DNA of 64,000 nucleotides from Herbiconiux sp. VKM Ac-1786 (lineage in GTDB: Bacteria; Actinomycetota; Actinomycetes; Actinomycetales; Microbacteriaceae). Numbering within the stretch: position 1 is the stretch's first letter; each line of letters begins with the position of its first letter. The stretch lies in assembly GCF_015350805.1 (NCBI RefSeq), contig NZ_JADKSG010000002.1, positions 124,001 through 188,000 on the forward strand, given 5' to 3'. Both the position numbers and the translations under genes were made by a program. The notes beneath the pieces are model-generated. The model had not been told where the DNA came from. It saw only the letters and a list, made by a program, of their open reading frames with translations, and did no database searches. Positions 1 to 9,500 of the stretch are shown one piece after another.

Positions 1-63
1 GCGGATGACTTGTGGATTCGGGCAATGGTCAAGATCGATGCTCAAAAAGACTGCGGCCGAGAA

Positions 64-558
64 TCAATCGACACGAATCAATAATTCTTTGGGTTTCAGC
101 CCTTCCGTCGAGAGCGATGCTGCATGGTCAAGGACGCGCTCAATTCGACCGACCGCAGCCTCAATGCCGACGTGCTCCCAGATCCGGATTACGACCCAAC
201 CTTCGGCATTGAGCGCTGCGTTCGTAGCGTCATCCCGCCGAGCATTGTTTGTGAGCTTTGGGTTCCAGTAAGCCTGATTAACAGTGGGTCTCCGCCCATG
301 TGTTGGACACGAATGCCAATAGCACCCGTCAATAAAAATGGCTACTTTCCGCTTCGTGAAAACGACATCTGGGCGAGCGCGGCGCTGGGCAGTGTCGATT
401 CGGTAGTCTTTGCGAAATCGGTAGCCTCGCGCGTGTAAAGCTGACCGCAATTCAAGCTCAGGTCTGGTATCAACACGCTTGATCGCGCGCATGTTGCGCG
501 ATCGTCCTGCGGTGGTGGAGGCGACTCGCGTGTCGGAGGTATCAGTGATGATGTACAT
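64..558 (-). CDS. vsr: Very short patch repair (Vsr) endonuclease
   Basis: A 164-residue homologue of the Vsr endonuclease, which nicks beside T:G mismatches left when 5-methylcytosine deaminates. The N-terminal core NMRAIKRVDTRPE lies near residues 22-34, RPDVVF carries the expected catalytic Asp near residue 64, and GCYWHSCPTHG (residues 78-88) supplies the conserved Cys/His cluster. It is transcribed divergently from the cytosine methyltransferase at 638, with 79 bases between the starts; vsr next to a C5 methylase gene is the classical arrangement. Base composition is lower in GC than the rest of the window, which suggests that the pair travels with the island. The exact start is uncertain, since several in-frame codons precede the core. 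Confidence 0.9.
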   Translation of the reverse strand: MYIITDTSDTRVASTTAGRSRNMRAIKRVDTRPELELRSALHARGYRFRKDYRIDTAQRRARPDVVFTKRKVAIFIDGCYWHSCPTHGRRPTVNQAYWNPKLTNNARRDDATNAALNAEGWVVIRIWEHVGIEAAVGRIERVLDHAASLSTEGLKPKELLIRVD

Positions 559-637
559 CTATTCTCAAAGTACCAATCTCGCCTCGCACTGCAACGAGAG
601 TTCCGGCGGGTGAGCAAGTGATGGCCAGGAGTGCTGC

Positions 638-1894
638 ATGAAAACTGATCTGACGGTCGTCGAAATCTGCGCGGGAGCAGGAGGACAGGCACTCGGCCTG
701 CATAACGCTGGATTCAGCCATGCCTTAGCCGTCGAGCTCGACGCCTACGCGTGCCAGACGCTAAGGGACAACACTTCTTGGAAAGTTGCCGAGGGGGATG
801 TGGCTGACATCGATGTCTGGGATCCTTCCGACTACGCCGGAATTGACTTACTCGCGGGCGGCGTCCCGTGCCCGCCATTCTCAATTGCAGGGAAGCAGCT
901 AGGCTCCTCGGATGAGCGCGACCTTTTCGCCTGGGCTGTCGAGCAAGTAGGTGTGATTCGCCCCCGAGCACTCCTGCTCGAGAACGTTCGAGGCCTCGCG
1001 TCGAACCGCTTTGCTGGTTATCGACAGCGCATCCTCGATCGCCTCGCGGAGTTCGGATATGTCGCAGACTGGCGTCTGCTCCATTCGGCTGACTTTGGCG
1101 TTCCTCAGCTCCGGCCCCGCTTTGTTCTGGTCGCGATGAGGGAAGAGGATGCCGGATTTTTCCAATGGCCCGAGCCAAAGGGCCAAGTAGTCACCGTCGG
1201 CGCTGCGCTTCAAGACTTGATGGCTTCCAACGGGTGGAAGTACGCAGAAGACTGGGCTCGTCTCGCGGACGACATTGGTCCGACGCTGGTGGGTGGAAGC
1301 AAGAAGCACGGTGGCGCGGATCTTGGACCAACTAGGGCAAAAGCCGCCTGGGCCGCATTGGCGGTCGATGGCAAGGGCGTTGCAGACGAGGCTCCGGGAA
1401 CGGATTGGCCACACCCATCTGTGCGCATGCCAAAGCTCACGGTCCCAATGGTGGCTCGATTGCAGGGCTGGAGTGACGGGTACGAGTGGCAATTCGCTGG
1501 GCGAAAGACGGCACAGTATCGTCAGATCGGAAATGCTTTTCCACCACCTGTTGCGGAAGCGATTGGACGCTCAATTCGATCTGCACTTCTGCACGAAGGT
1601 CAAAAACACGATGTGCTGGGTCTGAGCCCCGCTGTGCACGACCCGATATATAAGGCACTCGCGAATACAACTGGTTACGTAACGCTCGAACATCTTCACA
1701 ATTTGCTAGACCCCTCAAATACTCAGGCGGTTATCGAGCGCAAACTCGCGGCTCTATCACACGATTTCGAGATTGATGTTCGTACAACTTCGTCGGGTAC
1801 CTCGTATCGCCTCGGAAGGTTCAAGGGCTTTACGGGGCAGCAAGATCACGAGCGCCACCTCTACATGGAGAGGCATCGCGGGCGCATCAGTTAA
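638..1894 (+). CDS. dcm: DNA (cytosine-5) methyltransferase
   Basis: A C5-cytosine methyltransferase that would transfer a methyl group from S-adenosylmethionine to cytosine in a specific DNA site. Motif I is EICAGAGG (residues 9-16), motif IV is GGVPCPPFS with the catalytic Cys near residue 78, motif VI is ENVRG near 115, motif VIII is QLRPR near 157, motif IX is LTVPMVARLQG and motif X is RQIGNAFPPPVAEAIG. After motif X there is a tail of about 100 residues, more than a standard member needs, which may be a small protein-specific domain. The gene is divergent from vsr and lies upstream of the DrmA/DrmB operon, where it could supply self-marking as the class II DISARM methylase does. The recognition site cannot be read from the sequence. 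Confidence 0.93.
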   Translation: MKTDLTVVEICAGAGGQALGLHNAGFSHALAVELDAYACQTLRDNTSWKVAEGDVADIDVWDPSDYAGIDLLAGGVPCPPFSIAGKQLGSSDERDLFAWAVEQVGVIRPRALLLENVRGLASNRFAGYRQRILDRLAEFGYVADWRLLHSADFGVPQLRPRFVLVAMREEDAGFFQWPEPKGQVVTVGAALQDLMASNGWKYAEDWARLADDIGPTLVGGSKKHGGADLGPTRAKAAWAALAVDGKGVADEAPGTDWPHPSVRMPKLTVPMVARLQGWSDGYEWQFAGRKTAQYRQIGNAFPPPVAEAIGRSIRSALLHEGQKHDVLGLSPAVHDPIYKALANTTGYVTLEHLHNLLDPSNTQAVIERKLAALSHDFEIDVRTTSSGTSYRLGRFKGFTGQQDHERHLYMERHRGRIS

Positions 1895-2341
1895 GCGTTC
1901 TGCTTAGGCGTCAACTCTCGAAGCCTGGTGCGTATGAATTCCATCCGACCTGTCGAGGCGGGCCAACTAACGCAGTCGTCTGGACTGTCAATCGTGTTTC
2001 ACCTCGGTTAGGCGCTCCGCGCCTCACTCTGGTGAGATCTGATCGGTGAGCGTCAAAGGCTGCAAAGCGTCTAGCGCGCGTTCGACGAGCTGTCGACCGC
2101 ACGACCACCAAATGTCGGCGGCAAACGCTATTCAGAGTTATCGAGACGGTGAGCTGAACTGGAATCGGAACGCAGCCCCTACTAACAACAATTTTCGCTA
2201 CCTCGGGAGCTCCCTAGGGCGGCTTCGAAATTGCAACCAAGTGCGGTGCGAGGCGAGGCTCAAACATGATTCGCAAAACGACACCCGTTGTGGAGCTAGT
2301 AATGAGGCGATAACCATCTGTATCGTCATCCTTGCGGGAGC
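1895..2341 (+). other. 447-base gap between the methylase and the DrmAB operon
   Basis: I see no convincing gene here. Two small adjacent inverted repeats occur: AGGCGC/GCGCCT (2010-2024, 3-base loop) and, directly next to it, CTCAC/GTGAG. They could be the end of the methylase transcript or a regulatory structure. The promoter of the operon starting at 2342 should lie in this gap, but I cannot place it confidently. A possible 99-codon frame on the + strand (2046-2345) has no protein-like features. Confidence 0.4.
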
Positions 2342-3382
2342 GTGATCGGGCTCGAAGGAAGAGATGGTCATGCTGCGGGTAGATCAACCGCATCGGAACA
2401 GGGGAAAGTCATCGCCGACTCAAGGGCAGAAGTTTTAGGGCAACCAGTAGAGCGCCTTCAAGGCACAGCGAGGCTGTCTCTGTCCCGCGATTCAAGTGGC
2501 CCGTATCTGTCCGCAAACTGGATTGGCGAGCTACTCGGACTAGGAGCGCGCGCTGCTAGATACACCGAGCTAGAGCCGGCTGAGCAGCTTGTGATTGCGC
2601 TCTCGTTGCCTGTGCGCGACTTCGCCGCTGTCCTCATCGGAAGTGGTTGGAACTTAACCTTTCCCAACTCGCCACTTGCCGAGCCCCTCAGCGTCTTCCG
2701 ATCGATGACGCCTGGTACCAAGGTGAGGATCGTCACGGATGACTTTGTTCTAGTCGACCGATTTTTATTACTCGATGAGTCAAGAAGTTCACCCAGAGTC
2801 AAACTCAGCGGGAAGGAATGGATAGTTAGCAAGATCCGGTCAGTTGCTGCGCTCGAGGTCGGCGATGAACCGACTGAACGAAAGCAGGTCGTCCCCGCAC
2901 CAGGTGCGCTTAGCAAGATGGCCCATCTCGATTCCCACTGGAGTGATCGTCTCTGCCATCCCAGTCGGAACCTAGCGATTGTGGGCGTTCAGAAGTGGCT
3001 GCGGGAAGAGGCAGACGTCCATGTTGCCCGCGAGGACGCGACAGCCGGCAACGAGGCTCTGACAAATCTGTTACAACCGGCACACACCCTTGCCGCAACC
3101 TGGTCCACTGAGTTGTTTTCCTCAGCCGGATTCGCAGAACAGCTCCCACTTCGAGACGAACTTCGCTGCGTGATCCTGGATGGCGCGGCCGCGATCCGCT
3201 ACCTGTGGGAGATCGAGGCTCCGATCATTTTCGCACTCGTTGATCGCAGCATCGCTGACGAGTCTGCGGCGGATCTAATCATGCAGATTCGTGGGCGGGG
3301 ACAACCAATGACGCTCGCCAGCGACCTCGAATGGATCCCTCCCGCCGGAGTAGAGGCATTCGCATTCAAGGTGCGCATGTGA
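2342..3382 (+). CDS. Uncharacterised protein, first gene of the DrmAB operon
   Basis: A 346-residue protein that I do not recognise. The GTG start at 2342 follows a GGGAG stretch, but the first 35 residues look poorly conserved and the start could be later. There is no transmembrane segment, no P-loop and no HKD phospholipase motif, so it is not a DrmC. A central stretch near residues 120-165 (TPGTKVRIVTDDF onward) is rich in alternating hydrophobic and charged residues, like a small beta-barrel. The C-terminal part (residues 280-346) is hydrophobic and ordered. Its stop overlaps the next start by four bases (GTGA), so the two are translationally coupled and may act together. By position it could stand in for the DrmE-type accessory protein of DISARM; that is only inference. 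Confidence 0.75.
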   Translation: MIGLEGRDGHAAGRSTASEQGKVIADSRAEVLGQPVERLQGTARLSLSRDSSGPYLSANWIGELLGLGARAARYTELEPAEQLVIALSLPVRDFAAVLIGSGWNLTFPNSPLAEPLSVFRSMTPGTKVRIVTDDFVLVDRFLLLDESRSSPRVKLSGKEWIVSKIRSVAALEVGDEPTERKQVVPAPGALSKMAHLDSHWSDRLCHPSRNLAIVGVQKWLREEADVHVAREDATAGNEALTNLLQPAHTLAATWSTELFSSAGFAEQLPLRDELRCVILDGAAAIRYLWEIEAPIIFALVDRSIADESAADLIMQIRGRGQPMTLASDLEWIPPAGVEAFAFKVRM

Positions 3383-4890
3383 AGGAAATCAGCGCAGTAA
3401 TTTCACGATATCAGACCACCAGTGACGTAATTGGTGGCGCTGTAGAGATATTCGCTGTCGGAGATCCCGCTTCGGCGCGCCTCAACATTGCGGTTCAGGG
3501 AGTGCATCAAGCCATTCGCGACGACGGGGCGGGACTCTGGGACGATGTGCTTGGAGCATCCCGCCTCCTTCGATGGCGGCTGGTAACTCAGCCACTCCCG
3601 GTGGAGATCAACTTGGCGCTTCGAGATGGCGTTGAATCCCTATTGGCGGAGGTTCGCAAGATCCGCAACGCGGTCGGGCGGGACGGCGGAAGGCTTCTAG
3701 ATGCGATTGAGATCGCCGCTGTATCGACACTTGAAGAAGACCCCGCAGCTGGCGAAATACTTCAGACTTCGGTGGACGAAGTTGGAGCCAATGATTGCGT
3801 GATCGTCGTCGCCGGTGCTGCGGCGGCTGCTGCATTCTCACGCTGGATTGGCCCCTCAGGGGTCGCGATTGAGACGGCTAGCGGGTTCACATCGTCAATC
3901 GCCACCCGTGAGCAGGCGTACGTTGTGGGTCCGCCACGATACTTTGTGCCTTCCGTTGTTACGTCGCCCTCGTCGAGGGCAGTCTGTTACATCACGCCGG
4001 CATGGTTCAAAGATCGGTCCATCCCGGTCTCTGCGGTTTCCGCTCATGCAGAAAATCCCATTCAGGTTCGAGTCCGAACTTTCGAGATCGGAAACGTGTT
4101 GCTTAGATCAGAAGCGTTGAACGCGGAGTTCGACGAACTGGAACCTCAACCCAACTGGGGCGATCCTGAACCCGGCCGGGTGCCAGCGATGTCGGAGGTA
4201 TTAGCCCGGCGCGTTGTCCTAAGTGGATCATTTGAAGTCTTCCTTGACGATGGCGATCGGATTCGGTCACTCTCCCCACAGCAGCCTGTAGGTGAACGCG
4301 TTGCGTATACCGATGTAAATGCCGTTAGACCGGGCTCATACCTTCTGCTCCGTGAAGGTAAGACCGAACGGCAAGCGATGTATGACGAGGCAATCTCGCT
4401 CTTGGGCGCTGATGGGGCGGCCGCGGAGGAGTCACAGAGAAACTGGAAAGCTGCCCTTCAGAGCCGCATGGATCGAATCGGAGTCGCTGAGGCGAGCGCT
4501 GAGCTGAGCAAGTTGGGTGTGACACGGTCGAGCCGGTGCGGAGTTTGGGTGGAGCAGACAGTTGTGCGTCCACAAAGCGATCACGATTTCGCAGTGTTGT
4601 TGGACTGGCTTGGCTCGCCCGTCGAATCGACGATCGCGATCGCGTCGACTATTCGCAAGCTCAGATCACAAGTGAGCGTCAATGTCCGACTCAATCTGGA
4701 AAAGGCAGCGGCCGATGCCGACCTCGGTGAGCTAGAGAGCAACGGGCACTTGAGTCTTGTCAATCGTCAATTGGGTTTTCGGGGGATCATAGCCACTCGT
4801 GTGCTACATGTTTCCCCGCGTCGAGAAGTGATTCCTCGAAGTGATGCCAGGGTATTGCGCACGAGTGGGGGCGTGAAGTGGCTCGAATGA
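3379..4890 (+). CDS. Uncharacterised protein, second gene of the DrmAB operon
   Basis: A 503-residue protein of unknown function. I chose the GTG at 3379 because it overlaps the upstream stop as GTGA, the pattern seen at other junctions of this operon. No nuclease, helicase or phospholipase motif is visible. An Ala-rich segment (VIVVAGAAAAAAFSRW, near residues 148-163) is followed by VVGPPRYFVPSVV and ITPAWFKDR, which look like a Rossmann-type or nucleotide-facing fold but prove nothing. The C-terminal 90 residues are predicted helical. Homology to DrmE of class II DISARM is a possibility that a profile search could settle. The stop overlaps the next gene as ATGA. Confidence 0.78.
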   Translation: MKEISAVISRYQTTSDVIGGAVEIFAVGDPASARLNIAVQGVHQAIRDDGAGLWDDVLGASRLLRWRLVTQPLPVEINLALRDGVESLLAEVRKIRNAVGRDGGRLLDAIEIAAVSTLEEDPAAGEILQTSVDEVGANDCVIVVAGAAAAAAFSRWIGPSGVAIETASGFTSSIATREQAYVVGPPRYFVPSVVTSPSSRAVCYITPAWFKDRSIPVSAVSAHAENPIQVRVRTFEIGNVLLRSEALNAEFDELEPQPNWGDPEPGRVPAMSEVLARRVVLSGSFEVFLDDGDRIRSLSPQQPVGERVAYTDVNAVRPGSYLLLREGKTERQAMYDEAISLLGADGAAAEESQRNWKAALQSRMDRIGVAEASAELSKLGVTRSSRCGVWVEQTVVRPQSDHDFAVLLDWLGSPVESTIAIASTIRKLRSQVSVNVRLNLEKAAADADLGELESNGHLSLVNRQLGFRGIIATRVLHVSPRREVIPRSDARVLRTSGGVKWLE

Positions 4891-6599
4891 TGCCAGGGTA
4901 TTGCCCATCCGAAGCTCCGCCCGGGGAGCGATCGATCTTCGAAGCGCTGAGTTCAAGTACAGAAACAGACGGCTGGGTCGTATTGCACTCCCTCGCAATC
5001 GCCTCGCACGTTCGTCAGGTCGAGGGTGAAGCGGACTTTGTCATCGTGGTTCCTGGAAAGGGAGTCGTCGTGATAGAAGTCAAATCACACCTGTCGGTTG
5101 AACGGCTTTTTGATGGCAGGTGGAAGCTCGGGAGCCAAGCCCCCACCGGTCGCGGGCCGTTCCAGCAATCCCGAGAGGCGATGCACAGTATCCGCAACTT
5201 CCTGGTGAGGTCGAAGGTCGACTTGAGGTCGACGCCGGTTCTGAGTGCGGTGTGGTTCACGCACGTGCGAGCGAGACAGATGCTCCCGCGCGATCCGGAG
5301 TGGAACAGTTGGCAGCTACTTGATTCAGAAGATCTCCGAAAGGGCGCGGCGGATGCTGTCGAACGCGTACTCGCGGGGGGCTTAGACCACTTGCGAGGAC
5401 GTCTCTCGACATTCAAGACGGATGACGTCGGGCCGAACGAAACCGAATCCGCGCAAATCACCAAATTGCTCAGACCTCGATTCGAAATGGCCCAAGTCCA
5501 AAGTGATGTCCGTCGTGCACGGAAGGTTCAATTGGCCACGCTAATTGATGAGCAATTCGACGCGCTTGACTCAATGGAGGAAAACAGGGCAGTACTGTTC
5601 ACGGGGCCGGCCGGCTCTGGGAAAACTCTCCTCGCCACGGAGGCAGCAAGAAGAGAGTCTGCGAAAGGTGGTCTTGGACTACTTGTATGTTTCAATAGGC
5701 TTTTGGCTCAGCACTTGGAATCCGAGGCTGGAGCAATTCCTGCGCTGAGAGTGACCAGCTTTCACCGCGAACTTCTGCGAATCGCGGATCTCGACGCTCC
5801 GCTGAATCCTGCGGCCAGCTTTTGGAGTGAGGAGCTCCCAGAACTGGCGATTGAGAAGCTGCTGAAGGACGACACGCGGCCGCAATACGAATATTTGATT
5901 CTCGACGAGAGCCAGGATCTAGCCCGGCCCGAATATCTGGATGTTCTCGACTTATTGGTACGGGGAGGGCTTAAGGAAGGGCGATGCCTTTTCTTCGGAG
6001 ATTTCATCAGTCAGTCGCTCTTCGATGCTGAGGACGGCAGACCAGAATTACGGCGACGTGTTCCCGGGCTGGTCGGATTTGCACTAGGCGCGAACTGCCG
6101 GAACACCCCTCGAATCGGAACCATAGTCAACACGTTCAGCAGACTGGAGCCGGGATATCGGCGCTTTCGTAGGCCGGATGATGGCATTAATCCCCAGTTC
6201 CACACCTACGGTCGGGGCGAAGATCAAGTAGACCAACTCGTACTCGCGATTTCTGAACTTCGTGATGACGGATTCGAGCTCGATGAAATCGTGATTCTTA
6301 GTCCGGTCAGAGCATCATCTGCGCTAAAGGCATCGAAGGATGCTCGTTTATCCAGCGTTCTGACATCAATCGACACGGCGGCGACTCCAAACCGAGGGCA
6401 CCTGCGGTACGGAACAATCCAGTCCTTTAAAGGACTAGAGGCTCCTGCCGTGGTCCTTACTGACCTAGAGACAACCGGGGCTTCATATTTCGACGCGCTC
6501 CTTTACGTCGGATTAACAAGAGCCACAGATCGGCTGGTCGCCTTGATCGAGAAGAATACGCTGAGATTGGCAATGAGGAGACATGATGTCCGGAATTAG
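4887..6599 (+). CDS. NERD nuclease-like domain fused to a superfamily 1 helicase
   Basis: A 570-residue fusion. The N-terminal NERD domain (about residues 10-130) carries GEADFVIVV followed by VVVIEVKSH, the Asp and Glu-x-Lys expected of a restriction-endonuclease-like fold. The UvrD/DUF2075-like helicase part has Walker A GPAGSGKTLLA near residue 239, Walker B YLILDESQDL near 338, the arginine-containing GANCRNTPR, the motif V region GTIQSFKGLEAPAVV and motif VI LLYVGLTRATDRL. It would use ATP to move on DNA and may cut it. The ATG at 4887 overlaps the upstream TGA; a GTG at 4878 is also possible. The end overlaps the DrmA-like gene by 17 bases, so it sits inside the operon and is probably a component of the same defence system. 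Confidence 0.85.
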   Translation: MMPGYCPSEAPPGERSIFEALSSSTETDGWVVLHSLAIASHVRQVEGEADFVIVVPGKGVVVIEVKSHLSVERLFDGRWKLGSQAPTGRGPFQQSREAMHSIRNFLVRSKVDLRSTPVLSAVWFTHVRARQMLPRDPEWNSWQLLDSEDLRKGAADAVERVLAGGLDHLRGRLSTFKTDDVGPNETESAQITKLLRPRFEMAQVQSDVRRARKVQLATLIDEQFDALDSMEENRAVLFTGPAGSGKTLLATEAARRESAKGGLGLLVCFNRLLAQHLESEAGAIPALRVTSFHRELLRIADLDAPLNPAASFWSEELPELAIEKLLKDDTRPQYEYLILDESQDLARPEYLDVLDLLVRGGLKEGRCLFFGDFISQSLFDAEDGRPELRRRVPGLVGFALGANCRNTPRIGTIVNTFSRLEPGYRRFRRPDDGINPQFHTYGRGEDQVDQLVLAISELRDDGFELDEIVILSPVRASSALKASKDARLSSVLTSIDTAATPNRGHLRYGTIQSFKGLEAPAVVLTDLETTGASYFDALLYVGLTRATDRLVALIEKNTLRLAMRRHDVRN

Positions 6600-9500
6600 A
6601 GCTCGAGCCACTATGGAATCGAGACTACGACGTGAGCTGTTCGGGCCTGATTGCGAGGAGGCGCCCCGTGGCCAACCGCTGGACTGTTCTAGGGGTTCAG
6701 TCCATTTTGATTCCCGAGAAGCAAGCTGGGGGCTTTGGCACGACGAAACCACCGGTCAGGAAATTCTGGCTGACGTGGATCCACTCAAGCGGTATGGCGT
6801 AGGAGTGCTGTTCAGCGGGTCATCGATGCAGGGTGCCACCTTGGTGCAGGACGCGCGGGCTTCGGGGGAAGATAACGCCGACCTGACCTGGGTCACGGGA
6901 CTTGCCACCGCGACCGAGAAACCGGTAGGCCCGATAGTCGAGGTGCGCGGAAAAGCTAGCCACAACGATTCAGATAGTGACGACTTTGACCTGTCTGATG
7001 CCAACACGTTTAAGCCGTCGGCCATGGCTATTTCGTTCAAGTGCCGCATTCCCGCCTCAGGGCGTCTGAGAATCACTGTCACCGGGGCTTACTACGACAA
7101 GATTTCGACACACATTGAAGGAGTTTCGAGAACGCTAAATTGGTGGGTGCGCCGACCATTCACTGTTGCCGGGGTTGCGGACGCTGAATCTCTGATCGAG
7201 GAAACCAACCGGCTAGTTGAATTGCCAATGGCATCTCCGGACTCGGATGACTTGCTGCGAATTCAACCATCCGTAAACGTATACAGCAGGCCCGTTCCAG
7301 GGGAGGACGACCTCGCCCTCCGGCTCGTTACCGTGGCAGTAGTCAACAGAGCACCCGGAAAGGGAGCCCAATCGGCTCTGTTTCAAATGGGCTTCGAGGT
7401 GCGGGGAGAGGGTGAAGCGACTATTGAGCCGTATCCCGAAGGAGAGCATTCAAGCCACGATGACGAGGAGCAATCAATCGACCTTCTGTATCGGAAAATG
7501 CGTACTTTCGCGATAGGCCACGGTTGCGCCGCTGACTGGAAGGCGGTCTCGCTAGATAGGGCGTCGTGGGTTCGGGGCGATCCGATGCCTGTTCACGAAG
7601 TAACAAGTCTTACGCCAAACGTCTACGCAACGAGAGCAGACGGAACACGCTTCGCCGTAACCGTAAGCATGGACGAGCTGGCAAACGATACCGCTCAGGC
7701 CAGAGATCAGATTGACCTGGTGCTCTCCCTTTACGAAAAGTGGATAAACGAACAAGACGAACAGATACCAACTTTGGCCGAGGGGCTCAAGTCGGCGGCT
7801 CGCCGTCATATAAGAGCCTGCCGTGTTGCACTTGCGCGGATGGACATTGGCCGACAACTCATCCGAACAAATCCAGTCGCGGCTCGCGCCTTCCAACTTG
7901 CGAATGAAGCGATGTTGTATCAGCAACTGCGGTCACGACTTGGCGTGCGAGCAATCGAGTTTCGAAAAAACGGGACCTACGAGGTCAATGGAGTGCAGCC
8001 ACTGGTTGAACCGATCACCGGCAAGGGGCAGTGGCGTCCTTTTCAGATTGCCTTCATTCTTGCGAGCCTCCCGGAGTTAGTCGATCCTTCCTTGCCCGAG
8101 CGGGACCTTGTCGACCTCATCTTCTTTCCCACGGGGGGCGGGAAGACCGAAGCTTATCTGGGGGCGTCAGCTATAAGTCTTATTGCTCGTCGCCTTAGGA
8201 ATCCGAATGATGTCGGCACTGACACGTTGATGCGATACACCCTTCGACTGTTGACGGCCCAGCAGTTCCTTCGGGCGGCCTCCCTTATTTGCGTGTTAGA
8301 AGATATTCGATTGCGCAACCCTGCGGAGCTTGGCGAGGGCAAGTTCGGGATCGGGATCTGGCTGGGTGGCGGGTCAACTCCAAACAATTGGTCTCAGGCC
8401 GTAGAAGCACTAGGTCAACTCAGGACGAATCAGCTTGCTCTCAACAAATTCCTCTTGCTGCGGTGTCCGTGGTGCGGAACTCAGATGGGTACCAAGCCGA
8501 AGGCGGGAGGGGGACAGAATGTGTGCGGCTACGAACAAGTCGGCAAGAAGGTCTTGTTCATCTGTCCCGATTCACGGTGCAGATTCGGCACGAGAAGAAA
8601 TCCTCTTCCCATCCATGTGGTCGACGAAGATATCTACGCCTCACGACCCTCTATCGTGATCGGGACAGTTGACAAGTTTGCAATGATGGCGTGGAGGCCC
8701 GAGGCTCGTTTCATATTCGGTTTGGGCCCTGATGGGAGCCGAGAGGTTTCACCGCCAGGCTTGATAATCCAGGACGAGCTTCATCTGATATCCGGACCTC
8801 TGGGGTCCATGGTGGGACTTTATGAAGCGATTGTCGATGAGCTCTGCACCGACCGGCGAGCCGAAATTCCTGTCGTGCCAAAAATCGTTGCTTCGACAGC
8901 GACGATCAGGAGATACAAGGAGCAAATCCTCGGTATTTTCGGGAGGGACCGAGTTAGCCTCTTCCCCCCACATGGCCTAGAACAAGGCCGATCCTTCTTC
9001 GCGGAGCCGGCAACCCTTGATGATGGCTCGCCGGAGCCGGGTCGCCGTTATTTAGGTGTCCACAGCGCGTCCCTAGGCTCCATGCAGACTGTTCAGGTGC
9101 GTGTTACAGCGGCCTTGCTGCAGGGCGGGTCTGCAGTTCCTGAGGCAGATAGAGATGGCTATTGGACCAATCTGATGTTCCTCAATAGCCTCCGCGAGCT
9201 CGGGAACACGGTCTCCCTCCTCGAGGCGGACGTACCCGACTACTTAACTGGCCTTCGTCGACGAGAGCAGCTGGACTCTCCCCGGTGGCCCCGAACGAAC
9301 ATGGAGTTAACAAGTCGGCGACGAAGCGATGAGATCCCCAAGGCTATTGAGCAACTGCAAATTGCTTATGGCGAGCCTGACTGCGTTGATATTTGCTTGG
9401 CCTCCAACATCATCGAAGTGGGTATAGACATCGACCGGTTGGCTCTCATGACGATTGTCGGCCAGCCAAAGACCACTGCCCAATATATTCAGGTCAGTGG

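Noticed and set aside
2046-2345. 99-codon frame in the gap before the DrmAB operon
   Set aside because: Codon composition and amino acid pattern do not look protein-like, and there is no ribosome-binding site.
2342-4890. Assigning the first two operon proteins as DrmC or DrmE
   Set aside because: No HKD motif is visible, and any DrmE likeness is too faint to name without a profile search.
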